Shown here piece after piece: positions 1-13,976 of a stretch of 64,000 nt of DNA. The DNA is from Parus major (taxonomy: Eukaryota > Chordata > Aves > Passeriformes > Paridae): the NCBI RefSeq assembly GCF_001522545.3, contig NC_031776.1, positions 30,594,342 to 30,658,341 of the forward strand. Reading direction: 5' to 3'. The notes below the pieces were generated by a model. It did no database searches and was not told the DNA's origin. It saw nothing but the letters and a program-made list of their open reading frames with translations. How positions within the stretch are numbered: position 1 is the first letter of the stretch; each line of letters starts with the position of its first letter. The position numbers and the translations under genes were made by a program.

Positions 1-2850
1 TAGGATAAACAGTAGTTAATATATCATAAAAGGTATTACTGAAATTTATTTGGCAATACAATTGACGGCAAAAAAAGGAGAAATTTTAAATACAACTCCC
101 ATGATATAGAAGCTGTTTAAAGAAAGTTTTCTATGAAAATGAAGCCTTTCCCCTTTTCTCATTCTTAGATTTCCTGCTCCAGATCCAACTGACCAGGATG
201 ACTACAGGTTTTTTCCCATTCACAGAATCTCCTGAAGAAAACCACTACGTACCTCACATCCAGGTAGTCCAGGAAGGGCAGAAACAATTTACTCTATGCA
301 ATAATTTTCCCTTACAGACATTACAAACAAAAGAAACTAAATAATCTGTTATATTGTTCATGTATCTGGAAGAGTTACCCATCTATCCCTGAACTGGAGG
401 ATAGCCTTTCTCTTTTGGTACTTCATTCACTGGAAAATTAGCTCAGATTTACCCAACTTTTTATGTGAGCATCCAAGAGAAGGTATTAACCAGAACAAAA
501 AATGTCTGTTGGATCTAAACTTTAATAGAATAAAAACTTCACACCACTTGTACAGGCTTTTCCTTAGACGTGCACTGTCAAATACATGTGTATAAATGTG
601 TATAAAAGTAAATTTATGATATTTGTGCCTTTGTAGAGACTTTAAGAGAAGCTCAAGCAGCAGGCCAGTGAACACAGCTGAGGAGGAAGAGGATGAAATA
701 ATTCTACAATGCCTTAACAGACAGCTTGTCATGTGCTACAGTTGAGTGAGTAACAAACTAATAGGAATAGATATCAAAAGCTTTCATACCAGTGATGATA
801 TTAGTGAAATTATATTAGTAGGCATTAATGGATTAGGTCACAGACTCTGACTATTACTTTTAACAGCTTCTGTTCACAGGCAGTGCTGAGATTCTAGAGG
901 GCACAGATGGAGGACCAACTCTAGCAAGCACTTTATTAGCCTTTCTGATTTCATTAATTCAGTAACATCTAATCATGTAAAGTAAGATTAAAGATCCTGA
1001 CACCCACAGCACAAAATACTAACAAACAGTAATTTTTTGTTCCTTTCTAGATAGACTAATAAAATATTTAGAATAATTAGTCTGAAAATAAAAAAGAATT
1101 AGAACAGCTAATTGCATATAACTTTAAAAAAAGTCTCTTAACTAATAAACCATACAGTCTTTGACACCACAATTTATATTTGGCAAGAGAAAAATACAGC
1201 AAAAATACATAATGTTAAACAGCACACAGTTAACAACACTTTGTTTTGATTATATTGGATCACAATTAATGTTGGCCCTGGGGTTCATCTTTCTGCTTTG
1301 ACAGCTCCTTACACTACTTTTGTTGATTAATCACTGAAGTATTGGCATTTTCTAATACGTGGTTTTGAGCAAGCCACTGCACAACACCAACACCAGTGAG
1401 GAGACAACTCCACTGACCTTCCTGGACCAGATCCTGCCTGTCCTTAGTGCTGCATTTTATAACTGGGCAATTTGCCACAAATGATAACTGCTGTGACATT
1501 ACTGAACACCTCCCTACCAACTGAGGACATAAAGAACTGCAAATGTCACGCAGACTGATTAAGAGTGAGGCAAAGCAAACAGAAATTGTGTATTTTGGAA
1601 ATAAAAGACCACGAGGAACCTGCAATCATTCTCCATCAAGAGATAAAGCAAGACTATATTAAATTATACATTTTTTTAGAGTTTTGCTGTCTGAAAAACT
1701 TCGCAGCATGTGTTTTTTCTCCCCAGGGCAAAATTAGAGTCATTTAATATTATGCATTTATTTTACAAACAGACTAAGCCTTTAAAGCAAAATTGAAGAA
1801 ACTGCCTACACCTTTGAGATTTCAGATCCTGTATTTAGGTCCAAACAGGACTGATTGTAACTGTTCATATTTTACTTTTAACAAAGTCTTCTAGAACAAA
1901 ATCCCAGAGTTTTAATCTATCAAAAGTACAACTCAACCCAAAAATTATCATATAAAAGGGCCTCCACAAACAAAAATGTAGAGGGCCAATGATAAATCTG
2001 TTGTCTATCAACACCTTACACAGGCAAAATGCCACTCAGTTCATTCTAAGGCATTCATTTACCCACACCTATAATGCTACACAAATGCTGGAACAGAAGA
2101 GAAGGGAGGAAACAATAGAAAGATGAAAAATGTAATTTTTTAGTAGTTAAAAATTAGATTAAAATATGCAGTCTTATTTAATCATAGTCATTGAAGCCCA
2201 TACTTCTATCAAGGAGCACAAAGTAAGTTAATTTATATTATGGTTAAAGTTTTACCTGCTTCTTGTCCATGACTGCCTTAGAAAACTTTAAAACTTTTCC
2301 TCTGGTTAGAAGCTACCACAAGGTGCACTATTTTGCAGATTCTAATTTTCCAGAAATGCACTCAAAATGTGGAGTGTGCAGTTCTCCATGAGGTCTACGA
2401 GGAAATAGATTTTCCACATCCTGGCAGTAAAAAGGCCTGAGCTCTCCCAGGCAAGCAGTCCAGCAATTAAAAATGGAGCAATAAACTACACTGGAGCAAA
2501 ACTAGTTTTATGACAGTTGTTAAACAACCTATATTATTCTTGCAATATTAATAATTGAAACAAAAAGAGTAAAACCAATTTTTCTTATTAAATGGTCTCA
2601 AAGGAATTAAAATAATGTATTAAGTTCCTTTTAAAGATATGTGATGCTCAGCATTAAAGAGGGATCCTTTTAGTGGTTCTAAGCTTCTTGTTCATCCTCA
2701 GTAAATGAATTGTAAAAGAAATACCCCATAACATGAAATCAGGTGAAGTGTGAAAGATTAGATTAATACTACAGGGTGATTCAGTGCCAATAAATGGATG
2801 AGGCAGGGGGAAGGGTGGTCTCTTATGTGTGAAACTGTTGTGCTGCTTAC
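1..2850 (-). other. NCKAP5: NCKAP5 intron downstream of exon C (partial)
   Basis: This is AT-rich intron sequence starting at the exon C donor (gtaagcagca at 2850 downward) and running off the window. I looked for the expected next NCKAP5 exon, the block beginning AENSAL, on the minus strand and did not see it. No recognisable repeat family, RNA gene or long conserved frame stands out. Confidence 0.8.
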
Positions 2851-3000
2851 CTCCAGAGCTTTCAAACGCTCCAAGAGCAATTTTGTTTTTTCCTTTTCCA
2901 CCTCAGTGCTGCTGCTTTCACTTCTCGAATCTTCATCTGCCAGTGTGTGAATTTTTTCCATGCCTTCTTTACATCTCCTACTGTCTTCTGACAGCTTTTC
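2851..3000 (-). CDS. NCKAP5: NCKAP5 coding exon C (coiled coil with acidic Ser-rich patch)
   Basis: This exon is 150 nt, encodes 50 codons and is phase 0 at both ends, so it could be skipped without a frameshift. It begins EKLSEDSRRCKEGMEK, passes through the patch DEDSRSESSST and ends EKTKLLLERLKALE. The acceptor on the minus strand is aaatcatttcag before GAAAAG, and the donor is GAG followed by gtaagcagca. The DSRSESSST patch followed by a Leu-heptad segment is the strongest single identifier of NCKAP5 in the window. In the family it leads directly into the conserved AENSAL... block shared with NCKAP5L. That block is not found between 1 and 2850, so the next exon must lie beyond the window edge. 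The patch looks like a likely phosphorylation target, which is inference. Confidence 0.93.
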
Positions 3001-6000
3001 CTGAAATGATTTTTTAAAAATGTCATTACCCACAGGTGCAAATGAAGCTAACTATGCAAATATCTCCAATCCTCCCTTGTAAATGAATGAAAAAAAGACA
3101 GAGGAAGTTGCTGGTGACATGATTAAAGAACTGAATAAGTGGAGTCACCAAGGGTCTGTGACACATGCTATGCCAATTCTGCAAGTGTATGTACAACTTA
3201 ACTGCTACATCTACTTCAGATTTTTAAAAAGAACTCATCATTTCTTTAATAACTTCCATTTTCTTCTTTAAAAGTTGCAAAGAACATTGCACATAGCTTT
3301 CAATGGTAGCATTTTGCCACTGAAAGATAAAGCAGTTTATTGAGGAAAAGCTAGTGTACGTTCATGCCTAATGTACTTCACCTTTCCTCATCTAGAGCTA
3401 ATATTGGAATTATTGAATAATGGGCTGAGAATCAAGCTGTTACCAGATGAATACTGATTTAAGATCTGCTCTAGCACATAACTGGAGAGAATGAGACTGA
3501 CAAAAAGACTTTCAGAAGTGCCCCAGTCTATTTCCAGTCAGTCAGACTGAGTTGTTGTCAGCTGCAGCTGCTGAGTTTTACCAGAGGTCTGCAGAAATTA
3601 CAAGATTGAACAGTGAATCCTTCTAATCCCAATAATTATCTGTCCAAGCTCTCTGTCCACAGAGAGAGCAAGACAGAGAAAGAAAACACCAAGACCACAA
3701 GCAGACAATGTAAAACATTGCCCAAAATGACAAGGGAAGAGTAAGGGGGGAATAAAATCCACTCCAGAGATGTTGGGAGTGAACCATCATCGGAGCACAA
3801 CACTGGAGGGACAGGCTCTACCTTACAAACCACCTTCTCTAATTACATGAGCAGATGCAGTCTGACAACTCATGAGCAGACTGAGAATGGAAAATGTGAG
3901 GTAAACCAACATTAAATACTGTGTGTCAAAACAAATCTAGAGAATTCCTTCGATGAGCATCTAGTCCTTGTCACGAGCCTTTCTCATAATTATGTACAAA
4001 AGCTCAGACATTCATGGTCTTTAGTTGCCCCATAACTGAGATGCTTTCCCCATAACTATTAGCCAACATGTACTCTGTCTAAGTGTAAAAGTGTGCATTT
4101 TCATGGAGAACTGATCCAGCTTGAGTAACTGTGCAAATACAACTGTTTGAGAGTTAATAGCAAGGCATTATCTTAACCAAACCCCATAGAGGTAACGGAA
4201 TTAAAAATCAGCAGTCTGGATCACATCCAAAACAATGTATTTTTAAAATATTAACTAGCTTAGAAATTGACTATTACTATGTTTAAACTTTAATAAAGAA
4301 TTAGTTTTATATGATATGGGCTTAATTACTGAATACCCTTACACAAACCATGAAGCAAAGATCTCTATCTGAGCCCCAAAATGTAGATGTCAAAGAGCCA
4401 TTCCATCAGGTTTCCAACTCACTGCTACCCTAATTACTAAGGAACTGTAAATATGGTACTTGGGCTTTGTTTTTTCATGCTTGCTACTCACTGATGCAAC
4501 AATCAAGTATCTGTAAAAGAGCCATTAAACCATTTTTGCTTCAAGTTGCCCTAAGGAGTGCATTGAGATAAAACACTTCAATGAGCTCAAGGGAAAGATA
4601 TGACAAAGGTATATCTCTGATGCAATTCAAATACAAACTATTATTTTTAGGATGGAATGTGACCTGAATTGGATGTGGCTAACAATAGAAGAAAACATAA
4701 ACATATGCACAGGGTCACCTTTCCTGCACAAAGTCAGGGCAGCAATTTCAAAGGACAAGTAGAAGAAAGCACAGGTTATGACATTTCATTACAGAAAGTG
4801 GAATGCAGCTTCTCACAGAGTAAATCCCAGCCACATAAAATGTAACCTGTTCATCTTCTAATTACAAAACTAGATGAACTTTGCACACTAGTGGCTAAAT
4901 CAGGAGCACACATCCAGTTTTACACTGACACTTACTGCTATTACCCCAGCCTGAAGTGCAGCTCACATAGCTCCAAAAGTAGTTTACTACTGAGCAATAA
5001 TAAATGAGTTTCACATTTCAGCCATAGAAAAGGTGCAGAACAGAGGAAAACTCTTCTAACCTTAGAAACTGTGCTTAGATGGGGCACTGCCCCATCACAT
5101 TCACCAGTTCCACCTGGGTGATGTTCAGTGAGGGTAGAGTGGAAAATCCACACCCGAGAGCAAACAGGTATTTATAAAGCACTTTTTGTGCTAAAAGTCA
5201 AGCCCCTAAAGAGGGAGGAAGGCTTTTGGAAGTGTGCAAAAATTTGGTAATATCAAAGGCAGCTGAGTGCTGGGGGAGGAAGGAAGGGGCAGAGATCTGC
5301 CAGAGGAAATGTGCATCTCTTGTGGAATGCTGTTCAAATCCTACAGAGAGTTCTGGAGGGAGCATGCTCAAGGCAGCCAACTATGGGGTAAGGCAGCTAA
5401 AATAGTCTGGAGTTGGACACTTCTTGTGTTATCTCATATAAAGAGCATCCTTTGCCACTCCTAAGCAGTCTCTGTCCATGCCTCACATACTGCCCAGTCA
5501 CAGGCAGGCTGTGTTCAAACTGAATAACAAAATCCTCCCCAGGTCCAAAGTCCAGCAAAGGCAGAGTAAGTGCTGTCCTGATGATCTGTTTAATTTCTGG
5601 GAAAAGGTAACAGATGGATATGGTGTTCTGGAAATAAAGCAGCTATTAAAAAAAAAAGCAATAACTCTGCTCTGGGTCTCCCCAGACCAATGAGTTTAAG
5701 ATACATGCCTGTACCATGAGAGGATACAAACACAGCAGCCTGATGAGAATTCTGCAGTAAAGGCTCATCTACTTCTCTAATGCTCTGTGTCAACAAAGAG
5801 ACAATAAAAATATTAAAAATTCAAATCTTACTGGAACTAGGATTATGCTGCTCACTGTAGACCCATTCCCACAGAAATTAATGAGAAACTTGCAGTGGAG
5901 TCCCACATTGTGTAAGCTTCTCAGGCTGGTTTCAGCTGTCATTGCTCTTCTGAAACCAACAGTACTTTGCAAATCGTAAATGACATCCTACCCTGACCAT

Positions 6001-6652
6001 TATTTCTAAGTATTCAGTTTGCTCCAATAAATCAAACAAAGCAGTTCACTGGCAATCAGCCCTTTGATGAAACACCATGGGCCCTGTGGCCAATAGCAAA
6101 CAAGGGATGGAAACAGTCCCTGCAGCCCAGGAATGGCAAGCTCTCCAGGATCAATGGAAAGATATAAATCACTAAAGACATTGATCTATGAAGCTGTATA
6201 ATGTGGTGGCCTGACTGAGACTTATCAGAAAGCTGGATTTCAGTTAACTGATCTAGGAAAGAGCAGGATAATATTTCCTCTTTCCATTAATAAATAAAGT
6301 AAGAACAATAAATTTAGAGAGCAGAAAATCCACCTGAAATTGTAAATGACAATTTACTGGAATTTGTGGAATGTAAAGCCAATTTTCCTTCTCCTCTCTT
6401 CCCCCTGCCTTTCAGAATATTGAGCACAGAAGTGTTTTCACTGTTGATAAACAGGGACTAACTGTAATGATAGAAAAGATCATAGAGAAGATTTCAACAG
6501 ATAAGAGAACAAACTGCCTATTTCAGAAATTACCTCTTTCTTCATCCCCAGAAAAGCAAAAAGCTGCTAACCCTAACAATTAGTCATTGGGATGTGTCTC
6601 CTCTAAAAGAACAGTCACCTTTTCTAGGAAAAGTGTCAAAGCCAGCTTTTTC

Positions 6653-6705
6653 TTAACTATTAACTATTATTATTAACTATTAATTAACTATTAATTAACT
6701 ATTAA
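6653..6705. repeat. Imperfect TTAACTA/TTAATTAACTA tandem repeat
   Basis: The sequence repeats TTAACTA with interposed TTA and TTAA units about seven times. It looks like slippage-expanded AT-rich low-complexity DNA. Confidence 0.85.
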
Positions 6706-7908
6706 CAGAAATTATGTTACTTTAGAAGTTTTATTGGTAGTACCATCAGTTGTCTGTCCTTTGCCCTTTCTTCTTTCTAAGATGCTTTCTAGGAATAACA
6801 CCACACACATACACACATGGAAAAGGAGAGGAAAAAAGAGAGCTCACTTTAAAATATTTCAATTTGCAGGTATAAAATTTCAAACCAAGAAGAGTAAATG
6901 TCACAAGACACAAAGGAAAAAAAAAGTAGCTGGCAAAGATTATTCTGGAATTCCTTTTTTACAATGAAAGCTATGATCAGGCACTGGACAATTGGCTATA
7001 ATAATAAAAGAAACATAATCTAATACTGATACAGCTGGATCTGGGATCTAGGGCACTGATTATAAACAAGCACTCTTTCACAAGCACATGTGATAAAAAT
7101 CTGATTGAACCAAACAAGAATTAAAAAAGATCAGCATCTTTGAAATGCTGATTTTCCCAGTGAGTGCTGGTTGACATGAATTGCTTGTCTGGAAAGTGAT
7201 AAGTAATAATTAGAGATGACATCTTTGCTTGTAGAAGCTAAAGATCATTTTCATGTGATAAACACAAGTCCTTCAGAGAAGTGAAGTTTTTCAGATGCAA
7301 TGCAGTAAGGATGCCTCAGATACAAAAGTTTTCTATTTCAATTTCAGGTGTCAGATCGTGATGCCTGAGTGGGATCTTTTCTGAGTTCCTTTTAATTCTT
7401 CAACTTCTGAAATTTATTAGAGACTAAGGTTTTACAATGGTAACAACTTCAAATTCTTCTGAGAGTCATGCCTGCAATTTTCCAAAAGCACGCTTTAATC
7501 ACACATTAATCGACCAAGAATAAAATATATGTAGGATATATAATTAAACAGTGCTTATGATTGCTCATAACCACTTAACTGAGGAAAAAAATCAAAAATA
7601 TTCACAATGTAGCTATTAATTGCTCTTACAGAGAGGCAGTGGTAACAGGCATCCAAGAATCCAGTCTATGTGGAACCCAAACTATGCTGATAACTCAGCA
7701 CCTCAAAACACTTAGTGCTTTCTGTGGTGTGTCCAGAGCTCCCAGAGGACTTTCTAAATAAGATATTTACTGAACAGTTAACTTAGATTTCAGTGGTTGA
7801 ACGTGGTGATCTGAGTATACTACACCACACTTCTAACACTCTTCCTATAATCAAGTCAGACTCTTCCCTCCAAACCCAAAGTGCAATTTACAGATCCATA
7901 CACAGAAT

Positions 7909-8469
7909 TGTTTATGTTTGCACTGCTTTTGGCTGGGGTGCAGTCATTTTTCTCACAGTGGCTGCTGCCTGTTTTGGATTTGTGCTGCCAACAGCGTCGA
8001 CAGCACCAAGATATTTCATTAGAGCTGAGCAGTGCCTACCTGGACCCAAGGCTTTTGTGCTCCTCACCCCATCAGCGAGGGGCTGGGGTGCACAAGGAGT
8101 TGGGAGGGGACACAGCAGGGACAGCTGACCCCAAGTGACCCAAGGGATGTCCCAGAACATATGGCATCCTGCTCAGCAACAGAGGGAAAAGGCTGGCAGG
8201 GGTCCACAGCTCAGGGACTGGCTGGACATCAGGCAGTGGGGAGTGAGCAGTTGTTTGCATTTGCATCACTTCTCTTCCTTGAGGTTTATTTCTCTTTGTT
8301 ATTTTCCTTTCCATTACAATTTGTTGTTGTTTTGTTATAATATTTCTATTACTAAACCATTATTTTCTCGACCCCTGAGCTGTCTCACTTTTACACTCCA
8401 GATTCTCTCCTCCACATCCTGCTGGAGTGGGGCTGGGGCTTGGCTGCCAGCTGCAGTCAAACCACAACA
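7909..8469 (+). mobile_element. Solo LTR of an avian endogenous retrovirus (degraded)
   Basis: Several blocks in the right order match the general pattern of a common avian ERV LTR as I remember it. They are a TTTTGGATTTGTGCTG block (from 7972), the block cacaaggagttgggagggga (8091-8110), the phrase GACAGCTGACCCCAA (8119-8133), a TGCTCAGCAA block near 8170, a T-rich segment at 8265-8350, and a GATTCTCTCCTCCACATCC to CAAACCACAACA 3' terminus. The segment is clearly GC-richer than flanking intron up to about 8260. It is in the sense orientation on the plus strand, opposite to NCKAP5. No internal gag/pol sequence and no partner LTR are visible nearby, so it is called solo. The 5' boundary is approximate: TG at 7909 and CA at 8469 are the best guess, and no convincing target-site duplication is seen. 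The subfamily is not assigned. Confidence 0.75.
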
Positions 8470-11400
8470 ATATTTATAAATTGTGAAGGCTTTTCCTTGC
8501 AAGACCATTCTACAGTCCTGGTCCATTCTTAGGTGATGTCTTTACAGTGATGTTTCCAGTGCAGACCTCCTGGTGTTCAACACTGTGAGCACTGTGCAAT
8601 GAGAATTTCTAGACTGATGATAAGAAACTGTAGATGAGGGTTTATTTGTTCTTTCATTTAAAAAGCAGCCTCGAGCTATGCACAAATAGCTCAGTCTGAC
8701 TGCACAAGCTGAAAAAAGGCAGAAATTGCTCCAAGCACAGGCTTAACATTCCAACAAGTTTAAATGTGTTTTCCAGTGTCACCTTGCTTCTCTTTCTCAC
8801 CAACCATGACCTCTTTTTCCTAAAGAAACCCTTTCAAAATACTTTGTAACAGATTTCATTTAGCAAACCCTGAGATGTGTAAAAGACACTTACGTTAAGT
8901 CTAAGTGTGTCCTGCACAATTCTCAGTACAGGAGTAACCACTGATACCTCTGTGATCTGAATATGTCTTTTCCATATGCAATTTCAAATTTTTTTTTTTC
9001 TTTATTTCCTAATGGGAATCCAATTAAACAGAAAAACCTGGGCCTGAAAAAACCACAAACTAAATCATAACTGAGCAAACAAATTTACAATATAAAAAAA
9101 AGTTAAAAAATTACATGCAACTAAAATTATATGCAATTGAAACTATCTTTGGTTATAAGGCTACAAATATGAATTTTGCTTTACTTTCCTTGCTTTAGTC
9201 TATGTATTCAGCTGTTTTCTCTTGCTTTCTTTTCTCCCACTGGAAGAGACTGAAATATAGCTTTGCTACACACAGCACATCAGTAAGTGTAATAATAATA
9301 TATTTTTGTTTAGCTAACAGCTTTTGTTCAGAACAAGCTGACCAAAATTGAAGGAAAACAAAGGAATGCAACATATCACAGAAGTTTACAGAAACATCCC
9401 AAATTGTTCATGATTTAACATTACCCTTGTCAGAAAAACATATTAGATTCTTCTTTTTCATCTCTGGATTTCACTTACAAAGTAAGCAGGGCGAGCAGCA
9501 ACGTTCCCTAGATTAAAGACTCGTGATGGATAAGAGGACCAAGTTCATACTTTATGTTTCTGATATGTGCCTCCCTCCACCCGTGTATCAATCTAAATGT
9601 ACTCCACATTATTCTCCACTCAGAACACCCCTCACCAGTGCAAGCTATCATCCCTGCTGAGCAGCTCTGCAGTAACATTAATAAATTTCCCAATGATGCT
9701 TTTATTGGCTGTTGCCTGCATCAAAAACATATATTTCTTTTGAAAATGTTCCGGTCGGAAAGGAGCGTGAGAGCAGCAAACCTCCAGAGTGCACCTGGGG
9801 ATGGAGTGTACTCCTCAGAACCTGAGAGGAGATGGAATTCCTCATCCCCAGCTTCCCAGCCCAGTGCCAGCTCCTGTCCTTAGTGGGTGGATATTCCCAT
9901 TTCCAACATCACTGCCACCTCTGGTGCTGTCAGAGCCAGAATCAAGGACTGACCACGCTGCAGGTGACCCTGCCAGGCCAGGCTTTGGGCACACCAAAAA
10001 GGTGGGTGGGCAGTGCCCAGGAGCTCCCTGTGCTCCTTCCTTCTCAAAGGGAAAAGCCTCAGTCACATTGAGTGCCAGCAGGAAAAAAGAACTGTTCTAA
10101 GAAGCTGTTCCTTCTTCATATGTCTAGATAAGGTGATAAAAGGATATTCAGTGTGATTTTTCATGTAGATATTCTCTCAGAAATTGGTTCAGTATAGTAT
10201 CATACCTACACTGATAATCATTCCTTCCAGGAAACCTACATGTAGCATTTAAACTTTTGTGAAGGGGTTTGTAGGTATTATAGTAACTGCACTTGACTAA
10301 AGCCACAGCATTAAAATACATTCCTTTGACCAAAGTAGAAATAAACCAAACTATTCTGAAATTCAAATTCAGTACATTTTATATAACAGCAATTATGGCA
10401 AAAAAAAAAATTACTCTGGATTTTGGTTGCTAGAAATAAGCCAGTTTTCCTTCCATAGTATTTTGGAATGAGATCAGTGTATTAACTGACTAGTTCTCAC
10501 CATAAACACAATTGCAGAAGCTGATCTAAGAAGCTACCTGTGGGATTAGGAAAAAAAAACCTAGTATATTATTCCATTACCAGGTAATTTTTTTGTAAGT
10601 GCCAGGGAACAATTTCACGTCTCCCAGACTTGTCATGAAAACTTCTGAAAGATCAAAATTTATCTTCATGCAAAAATAAAAGGTAGGAACAATCATTCCA
10701 GATTAGATCAAAACTTCAACTTTTCAAATACATTATTGTAATTCAGATTAACTATCTAAACTTTTCCTGATCAGAAGAGCACTTTTTTTCCAAAATAAAT
10801 TTACTGGTGTACTGCTAAGTGAGTTCTTTTTTTAAAAATAATTTTCAAAGACAGAATGATTGTGAATTCAGAATAATCTCCCTTTTTTGCCTCAGAAAAT
10901 AAGCAAAACTTTAGAATTCTTTTAACTAAGCAAAATTTTAGGGTTTTTTTTCAACTTTTTAAAATTTAATAACTAATGTTTCTTTCTGCTGGTTTGAAAA
11001 TATCAAGGAAATAACATCAAAATGCAGAATGAACAGTATCTTTTATAGAGATGGGGAAGTAGGGAGAGAGCAATCCACCTGACCATATATAAATTCATTA
11101 ATTTGGGGAAATTTAAATATTCATGTTGAGGCAATGGATAACTTTTGTGGATTAATTCCCAAAATTAGAACCATTAGAAAGATACAGCAAAAGACAGAAA
11201 CACTACACAGAAGAGGGAAATGTAAACTAGAATTACAGTCAGTATAATACAATCAAATCAGTCAATCTGAACCTCCTGATATTATAGATATCTAGAGGAT
11301 GTGTGATGGGTTAAAGTGGTAATATAATGGCACCTGTACACTGAAAATGTAGATCTGTATCTGGAGACCTCATCTATCCTTCTGCAAATTTAGTACTTTG

Positions 11401-11585
11401 AGGACTGGAATTACATTCTCAAAGCAAACCCCTGATGGCAAGAAACATGGTCAGAGTCAGGCAAAAACTGTGAGTGACTGGATATCATCAAAGATCATGC
11501 AAGTGTGTGGATAACTCTTGTGTAAATACAAGACATCCTTGTTTTGTTTTCTCTTTAATTTGACAGTTCTTTGTTTTGAGATGTA

Positions 11586-11692
11586 GCCAAGGCCAGGTGG
11601 GATGGGGCTTGGAGCAGCCTGGTCTAGGGGAAGGTGTCCGAAGAAGGGGCTTGGGATGAGATGATCTTTAAGGTCCCTTCCAACACAAAAAA
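11586..11692 (+). mobile_element. CR1 LINE 3'-end fragment, sense
   Basis: The segment carries the recognisable CR1 3' end: GGCCAGGTGGGATGGGGCTT, then GGAGCAGCCTGGTCTAG, a GGTGTCC, and GATGATCTTTAAGGTCCCTT followed by CCAAC. The usual CCCTGCCCATGGCAG block is missing or deleted between GGTGTCC and the GATGATC box. The short terminal repeat (ATTCTATGA-like) has decayed to aaaaaacatgaaag. This is a truncated, old insertion typical of bird genomes. Confidence 0.85.
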
Positions 11693-13904
11693 CATGAAAG
11701 AAGGAAAGAACAGCTTGTTTCTGACAAACAGGCACATAAATGGCACATTTCACTTCTGAGACTTTGCTGTGTAAAGCACAACTCCACTGCTGGGCTTTGG
11801 TATCACGAACAACCAGAAAAGGAAAACTCTTTGCAACAAAACTGAAATTTTGAACAGTGTCTCAGGAGCACCATCACCTTCTATTAGGGGTAGAGAATAC
11901 AACCTCATTTTTGTTACATATTTCTCAAAATCTTTGCATAGTGGTGGAAATCTACAAAAAGCCATAAGGTATTAAGTTACTGAGTTAGCCCTGGATTTCT
12001 CAGCATGGAGAAGCAGTCCAACAGCAAACACTTGTGTCCTTGACGTGCCAGGATTTCCAGCGGAGCTCCCAAGAGTGCGGATGGCTCCTCTCTGCCCTTC
12101 TCTGTGAGACACAAATCTCCTAATATTTGCCTAGCAACGTACTCCTTAGCAGCTTAGGAGGCTTGGTACATGCAGTCCCCTGTGGGCACTCCCACTCCAG
12201 AGACAGATGTTTAAGGATATATATTCTCTTTCTGCAATAGAAGTTAGCATTAAAAATCCTACGTGGATTTTAGCTGGGGAATTCAACTAGTGCCTTTTTT
12301 TCAATTCATAGCCATGCCCCATCTATAAAATGTTACATATCAATAGCCTGAACAATAAGCTTGTATAATTTTGTGTTAAGATAAAATTATATTGCCAATA
12401 GTTACAGTTTTTCTTCTCATGAAAGAGCTGTTGACACCAACGGCTGTGCAAATTGGAAGTGACAGTCACAACAACTGTTCCACATTTGAGCAACACAAAA
12501 GCATGCAGACAAAAAATTGGGTTGATGTGGCCAATAGTGCCACCTGAAATGTGCCTGTATCACTTGTGTGTGTTCTCACCTCCCCAATGTCACCGTATCA
12601 TGTCTGTCCTGAGCTTTAGTGCTCACGTGGACAATTTCAGAACTGCAATAAATTGTGAATGAACTTACAATAAATTATCTTCCACAAAGTCAAAATGAGT
12701 TAAAAACCCCTTAAAGTCTTTGAGTGCTCTGTAATCAGGTAAGACTAAGTAGAGGATCCAAACAGGAAAGTTTTTTGATATCCAGATCTCAAGGGCAAAC
12801 TCAGGAAGGAAAGTCTGTGGGGTTCTTGCTGTAAAGTTTGGGGTTCATGAACTGCACACAATTATTTCTGGGAAATACCTGAGGTCTTGGTTTGGCCTTT
12901 CATAATCTTATTTTTAGGTGGTCAATATCTCCTGGAAACACCATAAAGTTAATATATGCTAGAGTCTTTTAGTCAAACTTTAAAGAAATATGATGGTTAA
13001 GGCAATTCAAATAACATGCATTCTTGTGTACATTTATGTAAGCATTCATTATAAATTTTCCCTTTATTATTATGTAAACTGATAACAGAGGAGAATTTTA
13101 TTTACAATCCTGCTTCTTAATTCATTTATCCAAAAGAAATCACATAACTCATCTGTAAGACTACGAAATTAAAATCCCATAGGGCATCTAGCTCTATGTA
13201 ACGAGTTAGAATATTTTGCTTTAAGTAAGAATACCAGCATGACCTAACAAAATATTGCAATAATACTGCATGCTTTAGGCTCCACCTTCTTATTGTTATT
13301 ATTCTAACATTATCACTATGCAACATTTAAAGTTCACTAGGAAGAATATTTATTCTGGAGTCAGGCATATTGGTATTATAATAAGAACTCAATTTCATAC
13401 ATCCCAGAACAATAATTAGATTTGTTAAAAAAAACTATATAAACAATGTTCAACAGGTCAAAAGCATTTATTGAGCAGAGTTATCTTTTATGACTATTCA
13501 TATAATTACTTCAACAAAGATCACACACTAAAACTAAGTCACCACAGTGTCAGAGAATATGGGAAATATCTTAATAAGTCACACTGGAAATCACCTCATT
13601 TGTCCCCATTTGTTATGAAATACAGACTTGTGAATCTGCACTAAAATCCCTTATTCTACTGAACCAACTGATCATATAGTTTTGATCATGTCACAGCAAT
13701 CACAGACAAAATGTGAGATTCAGGATATGTTCTGTAAGGTAACTGATTGTAGGGGATGGCTTTCAGAACAGTCTTAATAGTTATACATTCAATAAAGGTT
13801 TCTGTATGCATATGAATATAGCATATAAAATTTCATTTATGCTTCCTTCACAAATACAGGTTGATAATATGGTTATCATGTTCCCAAAAACCTGAATGCA
13901 TCAG

Positions 13905-13976
13905 TGCTTTTAAGGAACATTACCTGGGTTTTACATTTGGTGTTTTTCAGGAACATTACCTGGGTTTTACATTCAG
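13905..13976. repeat. 36-bp tandem duplication (two copies)
   Basis: Two abutting 36-bp units occupy 13905-13940 and 13941-13976. They share an identical 25-bp core (13913-13937 and 13949-13973) containing ATTACCTGGGTTTTACATT. The flanking unit bases differ at only a few positions (TGCTTTTA versus TGTTTTTC at the start), so the duplication is fairly young or constrained. Confidence 0.9.

Noticed and set aside
7793..8526. Cluster of overlapping frames of 60-114 codons on both strands
   Set aside because: They fall in and around the GC-richer LTR and are frame shadows, not genes.
9789..10100. Overlapping frames of 74-103 codons on both strands near 9.8-10.1 kb
   Set aside because: Pro/Ser/Gly-rich translations of a GC-rich patch with no motif or splice structure.
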